A stretch of 64,000 nt of DNA from Rhodopseudomonas palustris (lineage in GTDB: Bacteria > Pseudomonadota > Alphaproteobacteria > Rhizobiales > Xanthobacteraceae): assembly GCA_016215605.1 (NCBI GenBank), contig JACRJB010000034.1:1-64000 (forward strand), read 5' to 3'. The notes beneath the pieces were generated by a model. It worked only from the letters and a program-made list of their open reading frames with translations. It had not been told where the DNA came from and did no database searches. How positions within the stretch are numbered: the stretch's first letter is position 1; the number at the start of each line of letters is the position of its first letter. Position numbers and translations under genes: made by a program. Positions 1 through 8,356 of this stretch are shown piece after piece.

Positions 1-1
1 C

Positions 2-130
2 CGAAGGCTGGCCGCCAAGGGCAAGCCTCACAAACTCGCCCTGGTCGCTTGCGCTCGCAAGCTGATCATCTTCATCAACACGGTTGTCGCCCGCGGCACT
101 CCTTGGACCGCCAAACCAAATGCGATCTAA
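2..130 (+). CDS. IS110-family transposase, C-terminal end (partial)
   Basis: Only the last 42 codons are inside the window, and the gene enters from the left edge. The reading frame ends with RRLAAKGKPHKLALVACARK, then LIIFINTVV, then RGTPW before the stop. This pattern (lysine-rich GKP, ALVAxARK, hydrophobic helix, GTPW) is the usual C-terminus of the serine-recombinase-like IS110/IS1111 transposases. The stop is TAA at 128-130. It may be an intact element or a remnant; the window does not show which. Its position next to vapBC and a restriction enzyme suggests a mobile or accessory region. Confidence 0.75.
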   Translation, partial: RRLAAKGKPHKLALVACARKLIIFINTVVARGTPWTAKPNAI

Positions 131-210
131 TGGTTGCTCAGGATGAGGACTCAGTGCAATGTGGAGCTGACGATCGCGCTTCAATCAATCGATGAACCGC
201 TTAGTCTGCG

Positions 211-936
211 TCACCCGCGCGGCGATCCGAGCAGCGCGCTCAGTTCGGTGCGATTGCGCGTACCGGTCTTGTCCAGCACCGCGCGCATCTGATTTTTGAT
301 CGTCCACGGACTAATCGCAAGCATCCGGGCGATCGCCTTGTTGGAGTGCCCGGCCGCGGCGAGCCGGGCGACTTCACGCTCGCGCGCCGTGAGCGCGTGC
401 AGCGGATCGGCGTCCGCGGGCCGCGGGGCCGTATCGATGCGAGCCGCCATGCCGCCATAGGCCATTTCCAATAGCGGCAGCAGCGACAGCGCCAGCACGC
501 GGTCGCGCTCGTCGAAATCGCCGCGGGCGGCGTCGCGGACCAGGCTCAGCGCGCCGACGATCCGGCGGCGATCGCGTAGTGCCAGCGTCAGCACGAAGGC
601 CGCACCGCAATCGGTCAGCAGCGGTTCGTCGCGCGGCGCCGCCGGCGTCAGCTCGGACAGCCGCGCGACGGCGTTGTCGTTGGATGCGGCCGTGCGATCC
701 AGCCAGGTCCGGATCGGATCGCGGGCGCGGACTTCGGCGCAATAATGCGCCGCGCACCAGGACGGCCAGTTGATGAAGTGCATCCGGCCAGGACCGCCGC
801 GGTGGCGATCGGAGAACACCGCACGGCTCGCCCCGAACACAGGCCGGAGCGACAACATCGCCGCTTCGGCGAACGCTGCGGGCGTGGCAGGTCGGGACAG
901 ATCGGGAGCCAATGCTGCGGGATCATCGATCGGCAT
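211..936 (-). CDS. LuxR-type helix-turn-helix transcriptional regulator
   Basis: A 241-residue protein from the ATG at 936 (MPIDDPAALAP). The open frame runs further upstream to 1245, but that extension is low-complexity and Arg-rich and is not convincing. The last 65 residues form a GerE/LuxR HTH: LTAREREVARLAAAGHSNKAIARML, then SPWTIKNQMRAVLDKTGTRNRTEL. The N-terminal 170 residues look like a GAF-like sensory domain but carry no motif that identifies a ligand. No receiver-domain aspartate pattern is visible, so this is not an obvious response regulator. It stands alone between the IS110 end and a repeat-bearing intergenic region, and its target is unknown. The start is uncertain because no strong Shine-Dalgarno sequence precedes it. 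Confidence 0.75.
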   Translation of the reverse strand: MPIDDPAALAPDLSRPATPAAFAEAAMLSLRPVFGASRAVFSDRHRGGPGRMHFINWPSWCAAHYCAEVRARDPIRTWLDRTAASNDNAVARLSELTPAAPRDEPLLTDCGAAFVLTLALRDRRRIVGALSLVRDAARGDFDERDRVLALSLLPLLEMAYGGMAARIDTAPRPADADPLHALTAREREVARLAAAGHSNKAIARMLAISPWTIKNQMRAVLDKTGTRNRTELSALLGSPRG

Positions 937-1520
937 TCGCGGGCTCGCTGTGACTTGTCCGTTCCCAGGGTGAGGAGACGGCACGCTGTTGTGCGATGCG
1001 ACTATCAAACCGAGTTGCGGCGAGCTGCGCAAGACCGGGTCCGGAGGTCGACCGCCGGCCGGGCCAAAAAACGGGCTCGGGAGGCGTGCCGCTGCCCCCG
1101 ATCGCTGCCCAAAAAACCATGCGGCAAACCTGTGGCACACCGTCTGAGCCGCAAAATTCGTTGCGGCGAAACGGTGTCCTTCACCACAATTGAACCGGCG
1201 GTATTTTCGCGATTTTGCCGCCGAGCCGCCGACCGGGCGCCGCATTCGGCGGCGGCAGGTCGCGACCGCCTCCGCAACGCGTTCGCATTCGCGAGGCGCC
1301 GACTACCGGCGGCGGTCGATCTCACTCGAAACGGCATGCGCTTGTCATGCGCATCCCCGCTGACGTATTCGCGAAGGCGTGGATGACCGGGACGAAGCCC
1401 GGCCATGACGAGCTGAGTCACTTGCTCGGCTGCGATCCGCGATGAGAGTTAGTATCTGGAAAGCCAGCCCGCGTCCTCGAGCGACGACGCGCTTGGCAAT
1501 TGGCTTCCTTCGCCGGCCGC
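937..1520. other. 584-bp intergenic region without a convincing gene
   Basis: Several open frames cross this stretch, but they are Arg/Ala/Pro-rich and overlap each other on both strands. One of them translates a repeat (the MAGLRPGHPR peptide that such repeats typically give). The only structure seen is the palindromic repeat at 1344-1410. The promoter of the leftward LuxR-type gene should lie near 940-1000, but no clear -35/-10 pair was recognised. Confidence 0.6.
1344..1410. repeat. Palindromic intergenic repeat, family C (partial or diverged copy)
   Basis: The right part reads GTGGATGACCGGGACGAAGC followed by CCGGCCATGACG, and the left part carries GTCATGCGCATCCCCGC. It resembles the full copy at 8217-8344, which has the same CATGACG ends and the same internal GGATGGCCGGG-type hairpin. 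It lies between genes and does not code for protein. Confidence 0.6.
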
Positions 1521-1946
1521 TTACACCGGGCTGGCCAGCGGCTTGCCCTTTTCGACGATGTAGTTGATCATGAGCCTTGTCTTGCCCGACGACGGCTTGC
1601 CGCCGGCGTGTGGCGTGGCGGGCGGGACCTGGAAAGCTTCGCCGGCCTTGATAGTCTGTGTCGGCTTCCCCTCGATCGGCAGTTCGATCTCGCCTTCCAT
1701 CACGTAGGTCGACTCGATCCCCGGGTGGGTATGGCGACCGACGACCGCTCCGGGATCGAGCGTCACGTCCATGATAATCGTCTCGTAGCCCGCCGCCGGA
1801 CCATCCGTCCGGCTCAACACCTTGCGCGTGACGCCGTTCGCCGTGGTCGCGGCCGCGCCCTGCGCGAACGCCTCGGTCGCCCCGAACCCCGTGATACTGC
1901 AAATCGCGCAGCCGGCGACGGCGGCAAATCCTCGTCGTGTCAGCAT
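1521..1946 (-). CDS. TAT-exported cupin-domain protein
   Basis: A 141-residue protein starting at an ATG preceded by GGGAGGAAGTC, a strong ribosome-binding site. The N-terminus MLTRRGFAAVAG with a hydrophobic stretch and an FAQG cleavage region looks like a twin-arginine signal peptide, so the mature protein is probably periplasmic. A single cupin motif covers residues 66-86: G66, H72, H74, E78 and G85, followed by H113 in PPATPHAGG. The histidine/glutamate set is the usual cupin metal site. The family includes isomerases, dioxygenases and sugar-binding proteins, and nothing in the sequence fixes the substrate. The gene is transcribed alone, back to back with vapBC. Confidence 0.8.
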   Translation of the reverse strand: MLTRRGFAAVAGCAICSITGFGATEAFAQGAAATTANGVTRKVLSRTDGPAAGYETIIMDVTLDPGAVVGRHTHPGIESTYVMEGEIELPIEGKPTQTIKAGEAFQVPPATPHAGGKPSSGKTRLMINYIVEKGKPLASPV

Positions 1947-2064
1947 GACTTCCTCCCGATATGTAAAGCCCGTCTGCGCGGGCGTGCGGGAAGTCTGGCA
2001 GAGACCACGATTGTTGGGAAGGAAGTTCCCGCCATAGATGGTGCCGGCCCGGCCGCCGGAGTTC

Positions 2065-2106
2065 TTGTTAGGTCGACCGGAGCGATATATATCTTGGTAG
2101 ATATCG
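2065..2106 (+). promoter_or_regulatory. Probable vapBC promoter and autoregulatory operator
   Basis: A -35-like TTGTTA (2065-2070) lies 17 bp before TATATC (2088-2093). The -10 sits inside the palindrome GATATATATC (2084-2093). A second short palindrome, GATATC, follows at 2100-2105, and together they form the inverted arms CGATAT and ATATCG (2083-2088 and 2101-2106). Toxin-antitoxin pairs of this kind are normally repressed by the VapBC complex at such sites. This is inference from position and symmetry. Confidence 0.5.
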
Positions 2107-2122
2107 AGGCAGGGAGAATGAC

Positions 2123-2386
2123 GTGACGTCTCGCACCGCCAAGATTTTCACGACCGGCCGCAGTCAGGCCGTCAGGCTCCCCGCGGAATTTCGCTTCGAG
2201 GGCAGCGAGGTCTTCGTGCGCCGCGATCTGAAGACGGGCGATGTCATCCTGTCGCGCAAGCCGGACTCTTGGGACGGCTTGCTCGAGCTTCACAAGACGG
2301 CAGCAGTGCCTGACGACTTCATGGGGCCGACCGACCGCAACCAGCTGCCGCAGGATCGCGATCCGTTCGAAGGCTGGACCGAATGA
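2123..2386 (+). CDS. vapB: VapB-type antitoxin (AbrB/MazE-like DNA-binding fold)
   Basis: An 87-residue antitoxin of a type II toxin-antitoxin pair. The N-terminus [20 protein letters not shown] is the swapped-hairpin AbrB motif of VapB proteins, which binds the operator. The acidic C-terminus (RDPFEGWTE) is the toxin-wrapping tail. The start is GTG at 2123, with AGGGAG at 2111-2116. An ATG at 2118 in another frame reads ATG-ACG-TGA and stops at once, so it cannot be the start. The stop codon overlaps the vapC start by four bases (ATGA), which couples translation of the two genes. The antitoxin presumably represses its own promoter just upstream. Confidence 0.9.
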   Translation: MTSRTAKIFTTGRSQAVRLPAEFRFEGSEVFVRRDLKTGDVILSRKPDSWDGLLELHKTAAVPDDFMGPTDRNQLPQDRDPFEGWTE

Positions 2387-2796
2387 GCGGCTGGATGCTC
2401 GATACCAATGTCGCCAGTCACATCATCAGAGGTGACCGGCGCGAGATCATCGAGCGCCTGATCGCACTTCCCATCTCGGACGTCGTGATCTCGTCGATCA
2501 CCGAAGCCGAGCTCCTCTACGGTCTTGCCAAGCGCGGCTACCCGCCAGTCCTGTCGGAGCAGGTACGGGAATTTCTGCTTCGTGTCGACGTGCTGCCCTG
2601 GGACCACGAGGTGACCAAGACCTACGCCGAGCTACGCGCCGCCTGCGAAGCCAAAGGCGTCACCTTCGCCCCTCTCGACATGATGATTGACGCGCACGCC
2701 GCGGCCGTCGACGTGACGCTGGTGACGCGAGATAAGGCCTTCGCTCGCATGCCGCACGAAGCACTAAAGACTGAGGATTGGACGGTGCCAAGCTGA
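2383..2796 (+). CDS. vapC: VapC-type PIN-domain ribonuclease toxin
   Basis: A 137-residue PIN-domain toxin. The four acidic catalytic positions of the family are visible: D7 in MLDTNV, E43 in [12 protein letters not shown]99 in [12 protein letters not shown], and D117 in VTRDKAF. Length and motif order match the FitB/VapC subgroup. These toxins cleave tRNA or rRNA when the antitoxin is degraded, but the specific target cannot be read from the sequence. The gene overlaps vapB by four bases. It is convergent with the restriction-modification gene that follows, so the pair may help to stabilise this accessory segment. Confidence 0.92.
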   Translation: MSGWMLDTNVASHIIRGDRREIIERLIALPISDVVISSITEAELLYGLAKRGYPPVLSEQVREFLLRVDVLPWDHEVTKTYAELRAACEAKGVTFAPLDMMIDAHAAAVDVTLVTRDKAFARMPHEALKTEDWTVPS

Positions 2797-2902
2797 TCTC
2801 TTCAGACAAGTAAAACCAAATCCACGTTCAGCATCGCTTATGCCCGACGCCCTAGTGGCACCAAGATATATGGCCATATAATTTGCCAACGGCACAACCC
2901 CG

Positions 2903-5722
2903 TCATGTCGGTCTCTTGCGCTTCCTTTCAGTTGACGAAACCCTGGCCGCCTTCGGTGCGAGCGGCGCCGATCGTTTTTCATAGAGCGAGAACAGGTGTT
3001 CAACGCGTTCGCGTTCGAATGCAAACGACTTCGGCCGATAGAGCCTGTCCACGGCTCTATCGAGCTTCTCATGCGCTTTGCGGAGCCTCGGCGGCATCTC
3101 GTCTGGATCATAGAGCGATTCAAGTTGCTCACCGGCAAACGAATCACGAGCCTCTAAGACCTCGGCTGTCAGTTTCTCAATTCTTTCAACGTCAGCCTTT
3201 TCTAATTCTGGCCATGGAAATGAATTATATACCGCAGGTGCATAGCTGTAACGACTCTCTAGCCTCCCGGCGACAGTTCGTACCCACGCCATATGCATAG
3301 CAGACGTCAACACCCCGAGATAGTACAACGGTGCACCAGGAATAATCTGAAGCTTGTTCGAGGCTATCACTTCGCTGCTCAGAATTGCCATTGGAATGTA
3401 ATCGCGATGCTCTGATGAGACCTCCGGGATAGCAAGATAGTCGACGTCAGGCTGGCGATCCTGAGTAAACAGCCAGGGATATTTCCCGAAGTCTCTAACA
3501 CTTTTGGTATCGCTCTGAGATCGCCCCGATCTCACTCGCTCAAGACGGTCAGCAATGGCTGTACACGCCTTACGCTCCGACGGCTTAGTGTCTTTGAGCC
3601 AAAGACACCAACGCCATTCGCCAGATATCAACTCATCGCCACCAACATAGGGGCGCAGCCACTTTTCGGTAACGCGATCCGCCTTGATGAGCGCCTCTTT
3701 CCCTTCCTCGTCTAAGATTAGATTGCTAAAGGTTATGTATCCGCCGCCAGGCTTCTTCAGTCGAGCGCCATCAGTTGGCTGACTCCCCTTATGCATTTTT
3801 AACATTCCGGAAGGAGCTTTCGTCCTTGCTGGCACAGAATACTGCGCCCCCTCGATAAGATAGCCATTGATAGACTTAACCAACGTCGAACGCGGCTCAC
3901 CTCGAACATGCTCGTAGTCAAATATAACGCGCTGCGATGCCTCGCCATAGGTGAGACCAACTATCACACAATGGACAGCAGCCTTTCCGCGAGCTTCGTT
4001 ATTCCACTGAAACGTTCGATGAGCGAAGCGGATCGATAAGCCGCCTGCAAAAAGTCGCGGCCACAGTATGCCTGCTTGTTCGCCTTGCGTGACAGAGTTA
4101 GTTGAGACGAAGCCTATCTCGACACCTTTATTCTCTTGCGAGTAATCCATAGCCTTTTTGAACCAACAAGTGACGTAGTCGAGGCGATTTACTTGCCCCC
4201 CATTTCCCCAGATGCGCGCCATATCCGCTTGCTGCGCTTTTGTACGATACTGATGCCCGCGAAACGGCGGATTTCCTAACACATAAGAGCAGTCTTTTGC
4301 CGGGATCACATCCCCCCAATCAGCATCCAGGGCATTGCATTGCCGAATATGCGCAGACTCCTTCAATGGCAGGCGCACGTAAGGCTTATCGAACGCTTCG
4401 CCTAGTTTATTATTCATGATGTGATCCATCATCCACATGGCAGTTTCAGCTATGCGAACTGGAAACTCGTCGATTTCCATTCCAAAAAATTGATCGACAT
4501 TTACTTGTGACAAATCACCAGGATCAAATAATTGCCCTCCGCCAACTATCTCCTTTCGCAACTCAATAAGCGCTTCGAGCTCGAGCTCGCGAAGTTCTCT
4601 GTAGGCAATAATAAGAAAATTACCACACCCGCACGCGGGATCAAGAAACCTCAGCTTACGAAGATCCTGCAGATACAATCTCAGATCATGGTCACGTCTA
4701 TTGTCATTCCGCTCCTTCAAGCGCTGTAGACGATTTCTGTACTCGGTTGCAAACAGAGAACGAAGGACCTTCGCTATGTTATCCTCGCTCGTATAATGAG
4801 CGCCAAGCTTTCGGCGTTCTTCAGGGTTCATAACTGACTGAAACAACGACCCAAAGATAGCTGGCGAAACGCGTTCCCACCTGAACGCGGCAGCAGCCAG
4901 CAGCTCGGCACGCATTTCGGCATCGAACGAGGGGATGTCCAATCTTCCGCTGAACAGCCCGCCATTTATATATGGGAATTTGGCTAGATCCTCATCCAGG
5001 TTTCTTGGCCTATCAAGATCTTTATCCAGAACTTGAAACAGTTCGGAGAGCTGCGCGCCCATCCCGGCCCCATCCTCCGAAGTACGCTCATGCAACCACG
5101 TTTGGAAAATGCCCTTTGGATTGAAGATCCCCGTGCTGTCGGCAAAGAGGCAGAAAAGCAAACGAACCAGAAAGCGCTCAAGATCTTGTCCAGTATATCC
5201 AGCATTTTCCAAAGCATCATGAACCGCACCCATAACCTCAGCTGCTTCGATATTCGCTTCTGGCTGATCTGAGTAGACGGGAATCTCACGCCCTAGAATA
5301 AAGCCGAACAACTCAACGTTCTGAGAGAACTCTGAGAGCTTAAATTCTTTGTCAGTCCGCTCTTGGAGGTCAAACAATTGGAAACTCTGAAAATCGCTCA
5401 CTAATATATAGCGAGGATGCTCCGCTTTCTTGAGAGACGAGCAATAATCAAGGGCCTGCCTAGTGGCTTTTGTGAGGTCCTTGCCGGCGCTCTTTTGCTC
5501 CACAACTAGCTGACCCGGCCAAAAGAGGTCGATAAAACCTCTGGAGTTGTCAAGCTTTTTGACTTGCTTCTCATAAACCGCAACCTGCTTACGATCTACG
5601 CCAAAGACTTTGAAAAACCCATCATAGAAGCTTTGAGTTTCACCCTTCTCATAATTAGCGGTCTCCCACCTTTTCGAAAAAGCTCCAGCCCTCGCCCGCA
5701 TCTCATTCCAACTCAACCGCAT
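2903..5722 (-). CDS. Single-chain MmeI-like (type IIL) restriction-modification enzyme
   Basis: A 939-residue protein that probably cuts and methylates DNA with one polypeptide. The N-terminus carries the MmeI nuclease signature FIDLFWPGQLVVEQKSAGK with D65-x9-E75-x-K77, the same spacing as in MmeI. A helical linker follows. Then come methyltransferase motif X (GAHYTSEDNIAKVL, 308-321), motif I (FLDPACGCGNFL, 359-370) and motif IV (NPPF, 484-487), which are gamma-class N6-adenine features. The remaining 450 residues would be the target-recognition and C-terminal domains. MmeI itself is about 920 residues. The start was placed at MRLSWNEMRARAGAF; the frame is open upstream to 5803. Base composition is clearly AT-richer than the neighbours, which suggests recent transfer. 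Confidence 0.9.
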   Translation of the reverse strand: MRLSWNEMRARAGAFSKRWETANYEKGETQSFYDGFFKVFGVDRKQVAVYEKQVKKLDNSRGFIDLFWPGQLVVEQKSAGKDLTKATRQALDYCSSLKKAEHPRYILVSDFQSFQLFDLQERTDKEFKLSEFSQNVELFGFILGREIPVYSDQPEANIEAAEVMGAVHDALENAGYTGQDLERFLVRLLFCLFADSTGIFNPKGIFQTWLHERTSEDGAGMGAQLSELFQVLDKDLDRPRNLDEDLAKFPYINGGLFSGRLDIPSFDAEMRAELLAAAAFRWERVSPAIFGSLFQSVMNPEERRKLGAHYTSEDNIAKVLRSLFATEYRNRLQRLKERNDNRRDHDLRLYLQDLRKLRFLDPACGCGNFLIIAYRELRELELEALIELRKEIVGGGQLFDPGDLSQVNVDQFFGMEIDEFPVRIAETAMWMMDHIMNNKLGEAFDKPYVRLPLKESAHIRQCNALDADWGDVIPAKDCSYVLGNPPFRGHQYRTKAQQADMARIWGNGGQVNRLDYVTCWFKKAMDYSQENKGVEIGFVSTNSVTQGEQAGILWPRLFAGGLSIRFAHRTFQWNNEARGKAAVHCVIVGLTYGEASQRVIFDYEHVRGEPRSTLVKSINGYLIEGAQYSVPARTKAPSGMLKMHKGSQPTDGARLKKPGGGYITFSNLILDEEGKEALIKADRVTEKWLRPYVGGDELISGEWRWCLWLKDTKPSERKACTAIADRLERVRSGRSQSDTKSVRDFGKYPWLFTQDRQPDVDYLAIPEVSSEHRDYIPMAILSSEVIASNKLQIIPGAPLYYLGVLTSAMHMAWVRTVAGRLESRYSYAPAVYNSFPWPELEKADVERIEKLTAEVLEARDSFAGEQLESLYDPDEMPPRLRKAHEKLDRAVDRLYRPKSFAFERERVEHLFSLYEKRSAPLAPKAARVSSTERKRKRPT

Positions 5723-6041
5723 GTCTCGCTCACTTTTCGCTTTTTCTGGCCCTGAATCGTAACGCAAATTTCTACCAGGAAGCTGATTTCTGCAACCGGC
5801 CAAAGGTATTCGTCGCTGGAGACTACTCGTATCAAAACCTGCGAAAATCGCCGCAATTTCTCAATTCAGTGCTTCGCCCGATACAAAAATGGAGATCGCT
5901 GGGATGGCTCGAAGGTCCTCCATCAGCGTTCTGCATTTCGCTTCAATTCGCGAGACAACGCTGCAATCCGCGCTGATCAATAATTCGATGAACCGGCGGC
6001 TGCGATCCTCAATGGATGGGCCAAACGCTCCGTCATGCTCT
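5723..6041. other. 319-bp intergenic region, AT-richer than the surroundings
   Basis: This lies between the start of the restriction-modification gene and the end of nadE. It should carry the promoter of the restriction gene. No repeat, hairpin or small gene with a ribosome-binding site was recognised. A 140-codon open frame beginning at 5889 runs antisense into nadE and has no recognisable domain. The change from AT-rich to GC-rich sequence near 6000 probably marks the right border of the acquired segment. Confidence 0.5.
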
Positions 6042-7796
6042 TCACCCCTCGAACGCCTCGCTCGACGCCCTTCCGCTCCGCACCACCAGCGTCTCGTCCG
6101 GCTTCGCCAACGCCTCAGCCTTGTCGCGGAACCGGTTGGTGATCGGGTAGCGGCGGTCGCGGCCGAAGTTCTTGCGGGTGACCTTGACGCCGGGCGCGGC
6201 CTGGCGGCGTTTGTATTCGGCGATGTTCAACAACCGATCGATGCGGACCACCGTGTCTTTGTCAAAGCCTTCGGCGACGATGCTCGCCAGCGGCTCTTCG
6301 CGTTCAACTAACCGTTCGAGGATGGCGTCGAGCATGTCGTAGGGCGGCAGCGAATCCTGGTCGGTCTGGTTTTCGCGCAGTTCCGCGGTCGGCGGCCGGA
6401 CGATGATGCTTTCCGGAATCACTTCGCCGTCGGGGCCGAGCGCGCCGTCGGGCTTCCAGCGGTTACGCAAGGTGCACATCCGGAACACTTGCGTCTTGTA
6501 GATGTCCTTGATCGGGTTGAAGCCGCCGTTCATGTCGCCGTACAGCGTGGCGTAGCCGACGCTCATTTCCGACTTGTTGCCGGTGGTCACCACCATCGCG
6601 CCGGTCTTGTTGGAGATCGCCATCAGCAGCGTGCCGCGGGTGCGCGCCTGCAGATTCTCCTCGGTGATGTCGCGTTCGAGGCCGGCGAACGGCTTCGCCA
6701 GAATCGCCTCGAAGCCGTTGACCGCAGCCGCGATCGGCAGCACCTCGTAGCCGAAGCCGAGCGCATTCGCGAGCCTGCCGGCGTCGTCGAGCGAGAGCTG
6801 CGCGGTGTAGCGGAACGGCAGCATCACGCCGCGGACCTTGTCGGCGCCGAGCGCGTCGACGGCGATCGCCGCGCACAGCGCCGAGTCGATGCCGCCGGAA
6901 ACGCCGAGCAGCACGCCGGGAAAGCCGTTCTTGCGGACGTAGTCGCGCAGGCCGAGCACGCAGGCCGCGTAGTCGGCTTCGTCGCCTTCCAGCAGCGGCG
7001 CCACCGGGCCGTCGCAGCGCCAGCCGGCGGCGCCCTTCTCGAACGACAGCGTGGTGATGGTCTCGGCGAAGGCCGGCAGCTGTGCGCCGAGCGTGCGGTC
7101 GGCGTTGAGCACGAAGGACGCGCCGTCGAACACCAATTCGTCCTGGCCGCTGACCTGGTTGAGATACACCAGCGGCAGGTCGCTTTCGGTGACGCGCGCC
7201 ACCGACACCGACATCCGCAGGTCCTGCTTGCCGCGCGCATAGGGCGAGCCGTTCGGCACGATCAGCAGTTCGGCGCCGGTCTCGGCCAGGCACTCGACGA
7301 CGTTCTCGTAGTCCTCGGACTCTTCCAGCCAGGTGTCCTCGCAGATCGGCACGCCGACCCGCAGGCCGCGGATCGTCATCGGGCCGGACACCGGGCCGCG
7401 GGAAAACACCCGCTTCTCGTCGAACACGCCGTAGTTCGGCAGGTTGACCTTGTAGCGGATCGCCGCGATCTTGCCGCCGTCGAGCAGCGCGCAGGCATTG
7501 TAGAGCTTGCCGCCATCGACCCAGGGCGAGCCGATCAACATTGCCGGCCCGCCATCGGCGGTCTCGCGCGCCAAGTCTTCCACGGCGGAACGGCACGCCG
7601 CCTGGAACGCCGGCTTCAGCACCAGATCCTCCGGCGGATAGCCGGCGATGAACAATTCCGGGAAGACGACCAGCGCGGCACCGTCCGCGGCCGCCTGCTT
7701 GCGCGCGGCGCGAGCCTTGTCGGCGTTGCCGGCGACGTCGCCGACGGTCGGATTGATCTGCGCGAGCGTGAGGGTGAAGCGGGCTGTGTCGGTCAT
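6042..7796 (-). CDS. nadE: Glutamine-dependent NAD+ synthetase
   Basis: A 584-residue two-domain enzyme that makes NAD+ from deamido-NAD+, ATP and glutamine in the cytoplasm. The N-terminal nitrilase-type glutaminase domain shows E47 (VVFPELFIAGYPPED), a lysine region (YKVNLPNYGVFDEKR, from residue 115) and nucleophile C152 (VGVPICEDTW). The synthetase domain has the ATP-binding SGGIDS loop at 300-305 and the TGNKSEMSVGY and YGDMNGGFNPIKD motifs. The start is the ATG at 7796 (MTDTARFTLTLAQINP). The frame stays open far upstream to 8954, but that part is out-of-frame sequence of the neighbouring genes. dgkA follows closely upstream on the same strand. Confidence 0.97.
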   Translation of the reverse strand: MTDTARFTLTLAQINPTVGDVAGNADKARAARKQAAADGAALVVFPELFIAGYPPEDLVLKPAFQAACRSAVEDLARETADGGPAMLIGSPWVDGGKLYNACALLDGGKIAAIRYKVNLPNYGVFDEKRVFSRGPVSGPMTIRGLRVGVPICEDTWLEESEDYENVVECLAETGAELLIVPNGSPYARGKQDLRMSVSVARVTESDLPLVYLNQVSGQDELVFDGASFVLNADRTLGAQLPAFAETITTLSFEKGAAGWRCDGPVAPLLEGDEADYAACVLGLRDYVRKNGFPGVLLGVSGGIDSALCAAIAVDALGADKVRGVMLPFRYTAQLSLDDAGRLANALGFGYEVLPIAAAVNGFEAILAKPFAGLERDITEENLQARTRGTLLMAISNKTGAMVVTTGNKSEMSVGYATLYGDMNGGFNPIKDIYKTQVFRMCTLRNRWKPDGALGPDGEVIPESIIVRPPTAELRENQTDQDSLPPYDMLDAILERLVEREEPLASIVAEGFDKDTVVRIDRLLNIAEYKRRQAAPGVKVTRKNFGRDRRYPITNRFRDKAEALAKPDETLVVRSGRASSEAFEG

Positions 7797-7840
7797 GCCC
7801 GAGATGTAACGGCCCCCCGCCCGCTCCGCAATCGGCGGCG

Positions 7841-8203
7841 TTACAACAACCCCATGCGCTCGCCGAGCGCGAACAGCCAGACCAGCCCCGCGATCGCCAG
7901 CGCGACGCCGACCGCGGCCGAGCCCATGTCCTTGACCCGGCCGATCTGCGGGTCGTGCTCGGTGGTGAGCCGGTCGGCGAGCTTTTCGATCGCGGTGTTG
8001 AGCAGTTCGACAGTCAGAACCAGCGCCACCACGGCGATCAGCTCGACGCGGCGCGCCGGCGTGGCGCCGATCAGCCAGGCGGCCGGAACGGACAGCACGA
8101 GCGCGACCAGCTCCTCGCGGACCGCCTGCTCGGAGCGGATCGCGAATTTCAGTCCGCGCCACGAATTGATCGTCGCCCGCCAGAACCTCAGCACCTGACC
8201 CAC
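7841..8203 (-). CDS. dgkA: Diacylglycerol kinase (DagK family)
   Basis: A 120-residue inner-membrane enzyme that phosphorylates diacylglycerol to phosphatidate and recycles the lipid by-product of membrane-derived glycan synthesis. The family signature ELLNTAIEKLADR lies at 66-78, KDMGSAAV at 91-98, and the conserved glutamates at 30-31 (REELVAL) are present. Three hydrophobic segments (about 31-48, 53-70 and 97-113) match the trimeric DgkA fold. The start is GTG at 8203, preceded by AGGGG. nadE lies 44 bp downstream on the same strand, so the two may be co-transcribed. Confidence 0.95.
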   Translation of the reverse strand: MGQVLRFWRATINSWRGLKFAIRSEQAVREELVALVLSVPAAWLIGATPARRVELIAVVALVLTVELLNTAIEKLADRLTTEHDPQIGRVKDMGSAAVGVALAIAGLVWLFALGERMGLL

Positions 8204-8216
8204 AGCCCCTGTTTGT

Positions 8217-8344
8217 CGTCATGCCCGCGCTTGTCGCGGGCATCCACGTGTTCGGAGGCGACGCCACGTCAGGCGTGGATGGCCGGGCCTTCGCCGCGCC
8301 GAAGCGGCTTCGGCCGCGCAGACGGGACGAGCCCGGCCATGACG
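8217..8344. repeat. Palindromic intergenic repeat, family C (full copy)
   Basis: A compound inverted repeat with outer ends CGTCATGCC and GGCCATGACG. The left hairpin is CCCGCGCTTGTCGCGGGCAT. The middle carries ACGCCACGTCAGGCGTGGAT, and the right part has GGCTTCGGCCG and GACGAGCCCGGCC. It fills the space between dgkA and the DAHP synthase gene and has no coding role. A related copy is at 1344-1410. Confidence 0.75.
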
Positions 8345-8356
8345 ACGTGGAGAGTG

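Noticed and set aside
1005-1421. 138-codon minus-strand frame containing MAGLRPGHPR
   Set aside because: That peptide is the translation of the family C repeat; the rest is Arg-rich. No gene is supported.
5889-6311. 140-codon plus-strand frame between the restriction gene and nadE
   Set aside because: Most of it is antisense to nadE, with no ribosome-binding site and no recognisable domain.
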